This document shows, piece after piece, positions 1-10,690 of a DNA stretch of 64,000 nt; within the stretch, counting starts at the first letter, position 1, and each line of letters begins with the position of its first letter. Made by a program: the position numbers and the translations under genes. The notes below the pieces were generated by a model. It was given only the letters and a program-made list of their open reading frames with translations. It was not told the DNA's origin and searched no databases. The stretch is from Cryomorphaceae bacterium 1068 (GTDB taxonomy: Bacteria > Bacteroidota > Bacteroidia > Flavobacteriales_D > Cryomorphaceae): NCBI GenBank assembly GCA_027214385.1, contig JAPVXR010000006.1, positions 62,001 through 126,000 of the forward strand. Reading direction: 5' to 3'.

Positions 1-1015
1 AGAGATTCACGGATTTAAAACTCCACAACAGTTCGATCTCAACTTCTTTAAATACTTACATAGCGATCATGGCGTAAGCACTTATATAGCCGAGCTCGTC
101 TTTGTTCAGGCTGAACTTATGAACGGATATATGGAGTCGGGAAGCGAAGATGAACTCTACCGATTTCTCGAAAACTGGGCTGTGGTTCAGGGGCAGAGAA
201 ACATAGACTATTACGATAAGTACCGGAAGCTTTAGGAGTACTACCAGTCGCTCCCTCCTGACGAGCGCTTCCAATTTATCGGTATCGATCAAATTCAGGA
301 TGAAGCGCTTTTTGCTGATTTTGTAAATAACTTAGTCCCCGATAGCCTTCTTCCTGAGTTTTCGACCATCAGTGATGCGACCCTTTCGGGGAAATTGAAC
401 CTGCTCAAAACAGCTTTTGCCAATAGCGCTGATACCTTAACCATGCTTGATCACCTTCAAGCAAACTTGGAATATGAAAAGATCGGCAGGGAAGAAATCC
501 TCTTTCGAAATTTTCATGCGCTGTACGAGCAACATAATCTTAGAGCCGAAAAAGTATACGGATATTTCGAGCTGTTTCATGTATTCCAATACCGCGTCAA
601 TGGCAAACATCCATTGGCTTCGAAAATTAGAGAATCTGATTTAGGACTTTTAGAGAAAATTCTCTCCGTCAACTTTATGATGAATGAAAGCTATATGGTT
701 ATGCCTAGCCGAGGTTTGCCTGAGTTTATGCGCACGGGGTCGGTCAATAGCAAGATGCCTATTTCTGCGGACAACATGCTCTTCATGCACATCTATGGTG
801 TGAAGGACTTTAAGCGCACGACTCCCGAAAACCACAAGTCGCTTATCAAGCTCGACGTTGAAGCTAGCCCCTACGAATGTTCGAGTCGGATGAATAGCAC
901 GATTCAAATACTTCCTGTGGCAGATAAAATGGAAATGACCGACGAGGGGGAGCCTTATGTTCAGTACACTGTATTCATTAGGAACTCAGATTGAGCAGAG
1001 CCGATGGATCAATAG
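1..1015 (+). pseudogene. EreA/ChaN-like hydrolase, 5'-truncated by window, two nonsense codons
   Basis: Reading from base 2, this encodes a protein closely similar, codon for codon, to the intact gene at 9453-10685 (it starts inside the GEIHGF-like motif). The frame is broken by TAG at 233-235, where the paralogue has CAG, and again by TGA at 992-994, where the paralogue has TGG. The old stop would be TAG at 1013-1015. No frameshift is visible, so an open stretch without nonsense codons runs from 236 to 991. The family is the erythromycin-esterase / ChaN-TraB-like (Tiki) group of hydrolases. Two independent nonsense changes suggest a decayed duplicate; sequencing error at both sites is the alternative. 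The N-terminus lies outside the window. Confidence 0.85.
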
Positions 1016-1035
1016 ATTTTTGGCTTAGAACCAAA

Positions 1036-2160
1036 TTAAAAATCCAACGTCAACTGCCCTCCTTTACTTGGAGGCTCCGTATCGAGATTGCTCACCGAGA
1101 TGCCAAAGAGTCGAAAGGACTGCTCACGTGGATGGGCTTCTAGTAGCTCCAAGGCGATGCTGTATATCTCCTCCTCGCGATCAGTAAAATGATCGATGGA
1201 ACGGCTCCGCGTATGTGTGGTAAAATCGCTGTAGCGCAATTTGAGGGTGATCGTTTTGCCTCTGTACTTACCTTGTTTCATGCGTTGGCTTACCTCTTCG
1301 GATATGGGTTGTAACGCCGCTATTTGCTCCGTCAAATCTGAAATATCTTCGCTGTAAGTGCGCTCCGCTCCCACCGATTTGCGGATGCGATCGGGCCGCA
1401 CGGGTCGCTCATCTAGTCCCCGGCAAATGTGAAAATAGTAGCTACCACTCTTACCAAAGAGCTGAACCAATTCAGGGCGAGTGTACTTCCGCAAGTCTGC
1501 ACCGGTGTGAATACCCATCCCATTCAGTTTTTCGGCTGTGACCTTCCCGATACCGAAGAAGCGCTTGATCTCCAAATTGGCGGTAAACTCATCGATCTGT
1601 GTGGGATGAATCAATTTTTGCCCGTTGGGCTTGTTGATGTCCGAGGCTACTTTAGCCAGAAATTTATTGACCGAGATACCGGCACTGGCGGTAAGTTGGG
1701 TTTCATCCAAAATGCGTTGACGTATCTCGCGGGCTATTTCGGTAGCGCGGTTCATCCCGCGCTTGTTTTCGGTTACATCCAGAAAGGCCTCATCGAGCGA
1801 AAGTGGTTCCACCAAGTCGGTGTAGTCGTGAAAAATTTCGCGAATCTGTTGCGACACTTCTTTGTAGACTTCGAATCGCGATCTGGTAAATATCAACTCG
1901 GGACACTTTCGGGCGGCGATGGAGGAAGGCATCGCAGACCTAACGCCAAACTTTCGCGCTTCGTAACTTGCCGCAGCTACTACACCGCGTTCGCGGGAGC
2001 CGCCAACAGCTACGGGCTTCCCTCGCAATTCGGGATTATCGCGTTGCTCAACGGATGCAAAGAAGGCATCCATATCGATGTGCAGGATTTTGCGCAGTGT
2101 ACTGGTTTTTCTAATTGCTAACTGCAAAAGTAGCAGACTTAGGGGTTGAAATACAATCAA
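1036..2160 (-). CDS. dinB: DNA polymerase IV (Y-family translesion polymerase)
   Basis: Y-family DNA polymerase for error-prone bypass of template lesions. The catalytic carboxylates sit in HIDMDAFF near the N-terminus and SLDEAFLDV about 90 residues later; SAGISVNKFLAKVASD and the helix-hairpin-helix FFGIGKVTAEKLNGMGI follow, and then the little-finger domain. The last residues, QLTLDF, match the beta-clamp-binding motif. Family members normally begin a few residues before HIDMD, but no ATG lies there. The ATG at 2160 adds a 26-residue hydrophobic-looking extension, so a non-ATG start just upstream of LRKILHIDMD is possible. The gene is convergent with the pseudogene at 1-1015. Confidence 0.93.
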   Translation of the reverse strand: MIVFQPLSLLLLQLAIRKTSTLRKILHIDMDAFFASVEQRDNPELRGKPVAVGGSRERGVVAAASYEARKFGVRSAMPSSIAARKCPELIFTRSRFEVYKEVSQQIREIFHDYTDLVEPLSLDEAFLDVTENKRGMNRATEIAREIRQRILDETQLTASAGISVNKFLAKVASDINKPNGQKLIHPTQIDEFTANLEIKRFFGIGKVTAEKLNGMGIHTGADLRKYTRPELVQLFGKSGSYYFHICRGLDERPVRPDRIRKSVGAERTYSEDISDLTEQIAALQPISEEVSQRMKQGKYRGKTITLKLRYSDFTTHTRSRSIDHFTDREEEIYSIALELLEAHPREQSFRLFGISVSNLDTEPPSKGGQLTLDF

Positions 2161-2473
2161 AGCCCTCCTCCGTCATGCCTCTACTGCGTCGTGGCCTGCC
2201 AGCTCCTCCGAAGGAGCATAAAATCACGCCAATCAATTTTAACTGTTCTTACTCTACACTCTGTGCTGACCAAATAAAAAAAGGATAGCTCTGAAAACGT
2301 GTCCTCCGCTAGCGGAGTTGGATTGCGCAATCTGGCGGTACCACAAACCCGTTTTCTCATCGATCTCTTTCACCTTTTACCTCATCGAACTATATTCGCT
2401 TGAGCATTCTCCTTTAGAGAAAACTTACTGAATACATCGTCAAGTTACACGGTGCAAAACATGGAGGCATTAA
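2161..2473. other. Intergenic with two adjacent perfect palindromes
   Basis: No gene seen. It holds CTCCGCTAGCGGAG (2304-2317) and GATTGCGCAATC (2321-2332), two perfect palindromes three bases apart, upstream of the hybrid sensor gene. They could form hairpins or be protein-binding sites. There is no T-run directly after them, so an intrinsic terminator is not supported. Confidence 0.5.
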
Positions 2474-5400
2474 TTGAACTTAAAGGGAAGATACAAGCCG
2501 TCAGTACTATGGAGTAAGGCAAAGGCCTTTGCTACGCTTGCTTGTTTGGTCTTTGGTCTATCCGGTTTCGCCCAATCTCAAGCAATCGATCTCACCCTGC
2601 GTGAAGTCTCTACTTATGACTTGTCATCGGGGTTTTCAACCAACTGTTTCGAGAAATCATTCCAAGACCCGACTGGTCTTCTCTGGTTAAAATCTTGTCC
2701 ATTCGTAGGATGGGAATACAACCACCATTTCACAACATTTGATGGGCACACACCCAGAATCCCTGATTTTGAAGGCGATGAATTCCCAAACGGGCTAATT
2801 GTTCAAGCTTTGGACATGACCCCTGAGGGCATAATATATGGCACCTATTCTGATGAAGTCCGAAAAAAAAATGGTCTCTTCTTCCTGAATACAATCGATA
2901 GAACGCTTCGGATTCGAGAAAGCAAAGTATTGGGCTCGGAAAGTCTCCCATTGGTTTCTTGTCAGCTAGACGGTGAATCGCTCATCCTTCTCTTTGCTGA
3001 TACTACGGGATTTGACATTCGTAGGATGAACATGGCCGATGAAGTCACTGAATTGGTCCTGCGTAAGCGCTATGATTTCAACCCTAGACTGCGCCCTGAG
3101 AATAGACACAATCCCTTCATCGGTCGATTTGTTGACGCCTCGTACATTTATCACTATCAAGACAATTATTGGGTCCTTACCGGCGGTTTGCCCTTTTTCC
3201 GGTACGACGCACTCAAAGATTCATTGACTACCATTGGCGCAGAGCATTTGGGCAATGCCTATGAAGAATATCTCAGCAATCTCGACCAGCCTCCCATCTT
3301 CATACCACAAACAGATGGCCGTTTTATTTTGGCCCTGCCGAATACAGAAGCCGGGGTATTCCAATACGATGTTGAAAAAGATACTTACACCCCCTTCCCC
3401 GCACTTTTTGGAATGACGCAAAACGATCGTGCGGGAATTACTAAAAGTGCCAGCGCCCAACCGAACAAAGCAATCAGGTATCTGAAGAACGATCCCATTG
3501 AATATGAGAACGTGCTATTGAATAGCGATGGATCGGTGACCAAAGTTTTACTGCCCTCGGCTGTGCGCGAAGTGTTCTATTACCAGAAATCATCTTCGGG
3601 CCATATTCTGGTATGTACGGATGCAGGATTAATGGTCACGCAGAGCAAGGACAATACTCCGGCGCAGGCATTTTTAAACGAATTTCCTATGCGGAGCTTA
3701 TTGCCCTTAAACGACTCCGTGGTTTTGATCAATGCGCGCGCCATAGGCAAACCTATCAGCACCTTCAATGTTTTGAATCCAAATGCGGAACTCAAGCCAT
3801 TTTCCGACTATTTCCAAGGAAACGACGGCGGTCAATTGGTGCAAAGAACCGATGGAAAAATCTGGGTGCCTTCAGGAATTGAGGTTGCACTTATCGATGT
3901 CACGGCAAATCGCGTTTCTACATTCCCGAACCGTTTTGCAAATTTTGAACGATTCGACCTGATTGATGACACGACTTTGGCCGTTTTTTACGAAGGTGAG
4001 CTCTTTGAATGGAATCCCGTTACAGATGCTTACAAACTGCTGTTCAGCCATCCTGAGCTGATCGAACAATCCGGTTATTTACATGCCTTGCACATCCATT
4101 CCGATGGCGACTTCTATATTGCTATGAACAATGGCTTAATTCGCATTTCCAAGGATTTCAACAAACACGAAATTTTTGGAATTTCTTCTAAAGATCAACT
4201 ATTGAAAATCCTTTCTATTACGGAAGATTCTGAAGGTCGGCTCTGGCTGGGCACTTATGCCCATGGCATTCAGGTTTTCAATCCGGAAGATGAATCTTTT
4301 CAACCCATTGACATTTCGAATGGATTGCTGAGCAATACGGTAGCCTCCATTGAGGCGGGTATCGATGGTATTATGTGGGCGGGGACGTTTAATGGTGTGT
4401 CCATTATCGATGCAAATACTTTCGAAGTAGTGACTACCCTCACCGAAGATGATGGCTTGGCAAACAATGAATCCAACCGATTTTCGTCAGGGAAGTTCTC
4501 AGATGGGCGCATCCTGATCGGTTCCATCACCGGGTTTTCGGTGATATCACCACATACTGTGGCTAAGGCGATGGAGCACCATACATTGCCGGAGATTTTT
4601 CTATCTGCTGCATCCTGGAAAGATGCCGATACGGGCGAAGAAAGGATAGCTTATACAAGCAGCGATGAAATCATTGAACTTCCGGCCAATAAACGCGACC
4701 TCACATTGGAACTTGCTTTGAATGTATATGGAGAGCCAAACACGCATAAATTCAAATACAAAATTGGAGAAGGCGCATGGCAATTCGCAGGTTCCAGTCA
4801 AAGGTTGTACCTAAATAGCTTGCCGACAGGCTCCTACTCCATTCAGGTAAAAGGTATCGATCATCTCGGTAACGAATCAGTCAATACTGCTGTGATCCCA
4901 ATCAATGTATTGCCCTTTTTCTACCAGCAATGGTGGTTCTATTTGCTCTGTGCATTGCCTTTCTTGGTTTTTGGATTTGCGTGGGTACGTCGTCAGAAAA
5001 AAATCAAAAAGGAATTGATTACTGAGGTAGACTTGGCCACATCTAAGCTAAAAGAGGACAAGGTATTGATCGAAAGTCAAGCCAGGAAACTTCAAGAATT
5101 GGATGAACTTAAATCGCGGTTTTTCACCAATATCTCTCACGAGTTCCGAACGCCCCTTTCTGTGATATTGGGCATTGCCAATAGGCTGGAAAAGCATCCG
5201 GATGAAGGGGTAAACACAAATGTGGGGCTCATTCAGAAGAACACAAACATTCTGCTCAACCTCATCAATCAAATTCTAGACCTGGTAAAACTCGAAGCGG
5301 GTGAGCTGCAGATAGATTATGTGCAAGCCAATATGATTGCCTTCATTCATCGGATAGTAGATGGTATAAAACCACTTGCCGATAGTAAAGGTGTGAGTGT

Positions 5401-6634
5401 GCAATTGCACTGCACTCCCGAAGAATTGGTGATGGATCTTGACCAAAACAAAACCTTTAGGATTCTGGCAAACTTGCTGAGCAATGCGATTAAGTTCACT
5501 CCGGAAAATGGTGAAGTCAAGATCAATACCTTGGTTGAAAATGGAAAGCTCAAACTAACCGTTTCCGATACGGGGCGTGGTATACCTGCCGATAATCTGC
5601 CGTTGATATTCGACCGTTTTTACCAAGTAGATTCCTCAACCATTCGTGAAGGTGAGGGAACGGGTATCGGTCTGAACTTCACCAAAGAGCTGATAGAACT
5701 CCTTTCGGGAACCATCGAAGTACAAAGTACTGTGGGCCGAGGAACTACTTTTACCGTTTGGCTTCCCATAAAGCACAATGCTGCACTCACGAAGATCCAA
5801 GATTTGGAATCGACCGAGAGCATAATGATGCTGCCCGCGAGCGAGGAAATGACTGCAACGGAATTACCTCCTGATGATTTTCCCCTCCTATTGATCATTG
5901 AGGACAATGCCGACGTGGCAAAAGTGCTAAGGCTCATCTTGCAACCGACTTATCGTTTGAGCATAGCGGAGAATGGGCAAATTGGGATTGATCAGGCCAA
6001 AGCGCTGGTGCCCGATATGGTGCTCTCGGACGTGATGATGCCTGTGAAAGATGGTGTGCAAGTATTGAATGAATTGAAAAACGACCCCATTACTTCGCAT
6101 ATCCCGGTCATATTGCTCACTGCCAAAGCAGATATGAAATCGCGCCTGGAAGGGCTGCGCAGAGGTGCCGACGATTATTTGAGCAAGCCTTTTCACGAGG
6201 AAGAGCTCAAACTCAGAATTAAAAACAATCTGGAAGCCAAGCAACGCTTGCAGGCGCGCTACCAAAATGGAGCACCAACCAATCCGAGTAACCATCCGGA
6301 GGTTGAGCTGGAAGATGCGTTCATTCTGAGTTTACAAAAAATCCTCGAAGCGCATTTGGACAACAGTGAATTTGGTATCAAAGATTTTTGTGCCGAACTA
6401 GGCGTGAGCCGCATGCAACTCCACAACAAACTCAAAGCCCTTACAGGACTTTCTACTTCCAATTACATTCGATCCTTGCGCCTGAAAAAGGCCAAAGAAT
6501 TGATGAAAAATGCTGAGTTAACCGTTTCAGAAATCGGATACATGGTAGGATTTGCATCCCATGCTTATTTCAGCAGAAGTTTCAGCGAACAATTTGGCCA
6601 ATCGCCTTCCGAATACAGGGAAAAGCTGTCTTAG
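2474..6634 (+). CDS. Hybrid two-component sensor/regulator (HTCS) with AraC output
   Basis: One-protein signalling system of the Bacteroidota HTCS class, 1386 residues if started at TTG 2474. An ATG at 2461 is out of frame. A signal peptide (about residues 1-34) is followed by periplasmic two-component propeller repeats (GLLWLKS, RLWLGTYAHGIQ, IMWAGTFNGVS), a Y_Y_Y domain (about 732-805) and one membrane segment (about 815-840). Next come HisKA with phospho-His889 in ISHEFRTP, HATPase_c with DTGRGIP and GTGIGLNF, a receiver with phospho-Asp1186 in LSDVMMP, and an AraC-type HTH (about 1280-1386). HTCSs usually sense an extracellular ligand and activate neighbouring transport or degradation genes. 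The T9SS protein at 6801 is the obvious candidate target, but that is inference. Confidence 0.93.
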   Translation: MNLKGRYKPSVLWSKAKAFATLACLVFGLSGFAQSQAIDLTLREVSTYDLSSGFSTNCFEKSFQDPTGLLWLKSCPFVGWEYNHHFTTFDGHTPRIPDFEGDEFPNGLIVQALDMTPEGIIYGTYSDEVRKKNGLFFLNTIDRTLRIRESKVLGSESLPLVSCQLDGESLILLFADTTGFDIRRMNMADEVTELVLRKRYDFNPRLRPENRHNPFIGRFVDASYIYHYQDNYWVLTGGLPFFRYDALKDSLTTIGAEHLGNAYEEYLSNLDQPPIFIPQTDGRFILALPNTEAGVFQYDVEKDTYTPFPALFGMTQNDRAGITKSASAQPNKAIRYLKNDPIEYENVLLNSDGSVTKVLLPSAVREVFYYQKSSSGHILVCTDAGLMVTQSKDNTPAQAFLNEFPMRSLLPLNDSVVLINARAIGKPISTFNVLNPNAELKPFSDYFQGNDGGQLVQRTDGKIWVPSGIEVALIDVTANRVSTFPNRFANFERFDLIDDTTLAVFYEGELFEWNPVTDAYKLLFSHPELIEQSGYLHALHIHSDGDFYIAMNNGLIRISKDFNKHEIFGISSKDQLLKILSITEDSEGRLWLGTYAHGIQVFNPEDESFQPIDISNGLLSNTVASIEAGIDGIMWAGTFNGVSIIDANTFEVVTTLTEDDGLANNESNRFSSGKFSDGRILIGSITGFSVISPHTVAKAMEHHTLPEIFLSAASWKDADTGEERIAYTSSDEIIELPANKRDLTLELALNVYGEPNTHKFKYKIGEGAWQFAGSSQRLYLNSLPTGSYSIQVKGIDHLGNESVNTAVIPINVLPFFYQQWWFYLLCALPFLVFGFAWVRRQKKIKKELITEVDLATSKLKEDKVLIESQARKLQELDELKSRFFTNISHEFRTPLSVILGIANRLEKHPDEGVNTNVGLIQKNTNILLNLINQILDLVKLEAGELQIDYVQANMIAFIHRIVDGIKPLADSKGVSVQLHCTPEELVMDLDQNKTFRILANLLSNAIKFTPENGEVKINTLVENGKLKLTVSDTGRGIPADNLPLIFDRFYQVDSSTIREGEGTGIGLNFTKELIELLSGTIEVQSTVGRGTTFTVWLPIKHNAALTKIQDLESTESIMMLPASEEMTATELPPDDFPLLLIIEDNADVAKVLRLILQPTYRLSIAENGQIGIDQAKALVPDMVLSDVMMPVKDGVQVLNELKNDPITSHIPVILLTAKADMKSRLEGLRRGADDYLSKPFHEEELKLRIKNNLEAKQRLQARYQNGAPTNPSNHPEVELEDAFILSLQKILEAHLDNSEFGIKDFCAELGVSRMQLHNKLKALTGLSTSNYIRSLRLKKAKELMKNAELTVSEIGYMVGFASHAYFSRSFSEQFGQSPSEYREKLS

Positions 6635-6800
6635 GCACCGCAGCTAAGCATGCGATAAGGAGCAAAAAACAGCTCCGTAAACCACTGTTTAACAGGATGA
6701 TTTACAATAGTGCATAATGCAAATACAATGTTGCAAAGCGATGCTTGCATTGTGTCTCATATTTGGATTGAACAAAATGTGAACTGATAACACAAACACC

Positions 6801-9071
6801 ATGAAACACTTCTACAAGTTTCTTTTTTTAGCGGCCATTTTACAAGCTCAATTTGTACATGCCCAAGATTTCACCACAACTTTTTTCGCTCCGAACATTG
6901 CAGACTGGAATGAAGTTGCACCAGAATCCGTCTCCGTTACATTCTCGTCTAATAATGTAGCATTGGGATGCACACCCGAAATGGTCATGGGTCAATCAAT
7001 CCCTTTTTCTTGGTATCAAAACATACTAAACCAAGAGTACAAATGGAATACTGTAGCTCCCAATACGGCGGTCGAAATCACCATTGAATTTGAATTTGAA
7101 ACTGGCGAAATATTTGAACCAGCTCTCTTTCCTTTTCACAACGAAATAAGTGTCGATTACAACGGAATTTCCCAAACAATTGCGCTAGAGGTAGACGATA
7201 ATTTCGTGTCACCTTCCATGTCCTGTACCTTCACAATCGATACCGGCGACCCTATCTTTGAAGAACCATACAGCCGTGGGCTAGACATCGTATTCTGGGA
7301 TCGCAACAATATTTTTGACGATGCCTTTACGATGGCTACTCAGTTTTTTATTCCGGGTGACCGAATGATAAACAATCCGCTATGGACGACTACTGCTCCA
7401 TCTACCCCACAGCTCATTTTGCGCGACCCGCCCGGTGATGGTAGTTTTACAGAAATCATTCAAGGCGATGAGACCTGTCACGGACACGCCGTGTCGGTGG
7501 CGACTGATGAATCTACCGAAGTCTGGGCATCTGTTAAACTCGGTGTGAGTGGCGAAGTGGGACTCCTTTATTCATCAACTGTGGACACTTATTTGGAAGT
7601 ATCCGGGGGGCTTGAAATGGGCTTGGTTCACACGACCGTGGACGAATCAAAAATGTGTATTAGTGTTGAAAATAATTATTCTACAAGTATCGAAGACCCA
7701 ATTTTCGAAGCAAACAGTGGCGATCTGTACATCGGTTCGGCCATCACATACGCCTACGGGGTATTTGAATCAGTGTATCTCGAAAGCTGCAATTTATACC
7801 AGGATAGACAACTCGCTTTTCTACCCGTCAGTTCAAGCGATTTTTTCATCTACCCGGAGAGTTATATTCTCAATACCATCATTCCAGATTTAGAAGCAAA
7901 CTTGGCTACCCTTACGCCGGATACGGATCCTTACATTCAGTCAGAAGACAATTTGGAAGTTTGGGAACAATACATCCAACTCAACGCAGAAATAAAAGCG
8001 GAAGCCTTTGCCAACCAAACACCCGTACCCAAATCTTGGACAGCACAATCTGCCGAAACAGAAACAGTGAGTACCCTGACATCTGAAATGCGGGAAGTGG
8101 AATATAATATGTACATCGACCAAAATGTGGCAATTGAGGTAGGAATATACGCCGGAAACAATGGCGGAAGTGCAGGTGCCCGCATTCGCTCCAAAACGAG
8201 TAAAGGCAGTACGAACTCCTCTTCAAACCAGCACGAAACAACCATCAGCTATACCTTTGCAGATGACGATGTGATTTCATCAGAAAATCTAGATTCCGAT
8301 GTATTCTCGGTAGACATCTATAAAGATCCCACTTTTGGCACGCCCATTTTCAAACTCAATGAAGAAAACACTGCCACTAGCTGTCCTTACGAAGGCGGTT
8401 ACCAAATGCACAATCCGGAAATCACCTTCGAATCCAACAATTCAGATGACTTGACCATCTCAGATATTCCCAATGGAGATTCGTATACATTCGAGGTAGA
8501 TATTTGCAATGACAGTGATTTTGCTCGAGAGTACTTCATCAAGGTACCATTGGAGAGTAATTTGAATGGATTACAAGTATCACTTGCCGGTACTCCGATT
8601 AATGTAAGCGATGGGATTACGACCAATATAATTCCAGCAAATACCTGCCTGGAAGATGCAGATGTGACAATAACACAAACCAATGGCAGTGAAGTATTGG
8701 ACTATGAAGACATTCAAATTGTGATGTTTACGCCATGTCAACCGAGCTTTACCCCTACCACTTCTATCGTCACATTTGATGCTTATTTCACTAACAATAC
8801 TACCGGACTCAATGAGTTGGAAGACAAGAACAATCTGCTCTCAGTATTTCCAAATCCAAACAAGGGGCAGTTCTCAGTAAAAGCGGAAGATCTTAAAGAA
8901 GTTAGCACTTTAGAAGTGAGAGACATTACGGGTAGAATGATCTATGAAACTCAAGTACTGCCAAATACCGAAAATCTCAACATCAACTTAGATAATGCTT
9001 CGAAAGGAATCTATATTCTCACCGTTTTCAATAGCGAAGTGCGTATGACGCAGAAAGTGGTCGTTGACTAA
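6801..9071 (+). CDS. Secreted protein with T9SS type A sorting domain
   Basis: 756-residue exported protein of unrecognised function. The signal peptide ends near residue 21 (QFVHAQ). The body is rich in Thr, Ser, Asn and acidic residues and shows no catalytic motif I can name. About residues 675-756 form a T9SS C-terminal domain: SVFPNPNKGQFSV, then a central VRDITGRMIYE strand and the closing KGIYILTVF...KVVVD pattern, which directs export and surface attachment or release. It lies 166 bp downstream of the HTCS gene in the same direction and ends at a terminator-like hairpin (9096-9134), so it may be the regulator's target or ligand-binding partner. Confidence 0.85.
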   Translation: MKHFYKFLFLAAILQAQFVHAQDFTTTFFAPNIADWNEVAPESVSVTFSSNNVALGCTPEMVMGQSIPFSWYQNILNQEYKWNTVAPNTAVEITIEFEFETGEIFEPALFPFHNEISVDYNGISQTIALEVDDNFVSPSMSCTFTIDTGDPIFEEPYSRGLDIVFWDRNNIFDDAFTMATQFFIPGDRMINNPLWTTTAPSTPQLILRDPPGDGSFTEIIQGDETCHGHAVSVATDESTEVWASVKLGVSGEVGLLYSSTVDTYLEVSGGLEMGLVHTTVDESKMCISVENNYSTSIEDPIFEANSGDLYIGSAITYAYGVFESVYLESCNLYQDRQLAFLPVSSSDFFIYPESYILNTIIPDLEANLATLTPDTDPYIQSEDNLEVWEQYIQLNAEIKAEAFANQTPVPKSWTAQSAETETVSTLTSEMREVEYNMYIDQNVAIEVGIYAGNNGGSAGARIRSKTSKGSTNSSSNQHETTISYTFADDDVISSENLDSDVFSVDIYKDPTFGTPIFKLNEENTATSCPYEGGYQMHNPEITFESNNSDDLTISDIPNGDSYTFEVDICNDSDFAREYFIKVPLESNLNGLQVSLAGTPINVSDGITTNIIPANTCLEDADVTITQTNGSEVLDYEDIQIVMFTPCQPSFTPTTSIVTFDAYFTNNTTGLNELEDKNNLLSVFPNPNKGQFSVKAEDLKEVSTLEVRDITGRMIYETQVLPNTENLNINLDNASKGIYILTVFNSEVRMTQKVVVD

Positions 9072-9095
9072 GCTTTGTATGAATCAGTTCGCGAG

Positions 9096-9134
9096 AAACC
9101 CTATTCCGATTGTCTTTCGGGATGGGGGTTTTTT
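9096..9134 (+). terminator. Intrinsic terminator after T9SS gene
   Basis: AAACCCTATTCCGA pairs, with a few wobbles, with TTTCGGGATGGGGGTT, and is followed by a run of T. It starts 25 bp after the stop codon at 9071. Confidence 0.7.
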
Positions 9135-9452
9135 GATTGTGGGAAAAGGTTGATACACTGTCTACAACTCCTCTTGCAATCTCAAAAACAATAGATTGGA
9201 AAGTCTAAGGTTTTAATAATGACATGCTCATCAAAACGAAATCTATGAAAAACTTCAGTCATTCGCGGATTCAGAGATATACCCAGCTGACACCTATTTG
9301 TGGACTCTAAAGCGTGGCTTCACAAATTGGAGGTCCTGATATTTCCTCGCGGTAAGAGAAGAAGGCATGGCCGAGAAGGCAAACCAATCTCGATTGATAT
9401 ATTTACCTCTTTAAGAAAATCATTTAACACACGGATATTCCAACCAAAAGCC
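9135..9452. other. Intergenic, no recognised feature
   Basis: The reading frame of the next gene stays open back to a GTG at 9300. That extension is basic, low in hydrophobic residues and lies before a clear membrane anchor, so it is not taken as coding. A 21-codon ATG frame at about 9245 looks random. No promoter of the TAnnTTTG type was convincing. Confidence 0.4.
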
Positions 9453-10685
9453 ATGATAAAACGATTTTTTAAGTGGACAGCTAAAATTATTCTTGGATTG
9501 ATCTTGCTCATCGCCTTGGCCTACGGAGGCTTTCACCTAATAGAATACGCTACTGGTGGAAAATACGTGGAGTACCTTTCGGCAAATAGCGAGACCATTG
9601 GCACAGAAGAGGCTTTCACATTTGACCTTATGAGTGCTGATATCGAGAACAGTAAACTCATCCTTGCGGGAGAAATTCACGGCTTTAAAACGCCGCAACA
9701 GTTCGATCTCAACTTCTTTAAATACCTACACCGAGATCACGGAGTGCGCACATATGTGGCCGAGCTCGACTTTGTTCAGGCCGAGCTTATGAATCGATAC
9801 ATGAAATCAGGTAGCGAAGAAGAACTCTACCGAATTCTCGAAAACTGGACCGTGGTGCAAGGACGCAGAAACATGGACTACTACGATAAGTACCGCAAGC
9901 TTCAGGTTTATTACGACTCCCTTCCGTCAGAAGAGCGTTTCCAATTTATCGGCATTGATCAAATTCAGGATGAAACACTCTTTGCCGAATTTGTCAATGA
10001 CCTGGTACCCGATAGCCTTCTTTCTGAAGTCTCGACCATCAGTGACACCACACTTTCGGGGAAGATCAATTGGCTTGAAACGGCTTTCGCCAATAGCGCT
10101 GACACCTTGGCCATGCTGGCTCATATTCAAGCAAACTTGGACTACGGAAAGATCGGAAGGGAAGAAATCCTCTTTCAAAATTTTCACGCATTGTACCAAC
10201 AGCATAATCTTGGCGAAGAAAAAGTATATGGATATTTTGGTCTGTTTCATGTATTTCAATACCGCGTCAATGGCAATCATCCACTGGCGTCAAAAATCAG
10301 AGAATCCGATTTGGGACTGGAAGGAAACATTCTCTCCATCAATTTTATGATGAACGAAAGCTATATGGTAATGCCCAGCAATGGCCTGCCTGAGTTTATG
10401 CGCACCGGGCCCGTGAATAGTAAGATGCCCATTTCGGCGGACAACATGCTCTTCATGTACATCTACGGCGTAAAGGATTTTAAGCGCATGACTCCCGAAA
10501 ACAGCAAATCGTTGATCAAGCTAGATGGAGAAGGAAGTCCTTACGAAAACTCATCGCGAATGAACACGACCATTCAGATACTTCCTGTGGCAGATAAAAT
10601 GGAAATGACCGACGAGGGTAAGCCTTATGTTCAATACACGGTATTCGTGAGAAACTCTGATTGGGCAGAGCCAATGGAAGAATAG
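9453..10685 (+). CDS. Membrane-anchored erythromycin-esterase/ChaN-like hydrolase
   Basis: 410 residues from ATG 9453, chosen because MIKRFFKW followed by a hydrophobic helix (about residues 8-28) makes a typical N-terminal anchor. The soluble part begins with LAGEIHGFKTPQQF (GE-x-HG, about residues 73-77) and VAELDFVQAELMNRYM, and later YGYFGLFHVFQ. This GE..H / E / H arrangement is that of the EreA and ChaN/TraB (Tiki) superfamily, whose members hydrolyse esters or amides or bind haem. The substrate cannot be read from the sequence. It is the intact paralogue of the broken gene at 1-1015, and the next gene starts 5 bp after its stop, suggesting an operon. Confidence 0.75.
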   Translation: MIKRFFKWTAKIILGLILLIALAYGGFHLIEYATGGKYVEYLSANSETIGTEEAFTFDLMSADIENSKLILAGEIHGFKTPQQFDLNFFKYLHRDHGVRTYVAELDFVQAELMNRYMKSGSEEELYRILENWTVVQGRRNMDYYDKYRKLQVYYDSLPSEERFQFIGIDQIQDETLFAEFVNDLVPDSLLSEVSTISDTTLSGKINWLETAFANSADTLAMLAHIQANLDYGKIGREEILFQNFHALYQQHNLGEEKVYGYFGLFHVFQYRVNGNHPLASKIRESDLGLEGNILSINFMMNESYMVMPSNGLPEFMRTGPVNSKMPISADNMLFMYIYGVKDFKRMTPENSKSLIKLDGEGSPYENSSRMNTTIQILPVADKMEMTDEGKPYVQYTVFVRNSDWAEPMEE

Positions 10686-10690
10686 AGAAC

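Noticed and set aside
1429-2121. 230-residue plus-strand frame over dinB
   Set aside because: Antisense shadow of DNA polymerase IV.
9300-9452. 51-residue N-terminal extension of the EreA/ChaN-like gene
   Set aside because: The stretch is basic, low in hydrophobic residues and precedes a proper membrane-anchor start at ATG 9453.
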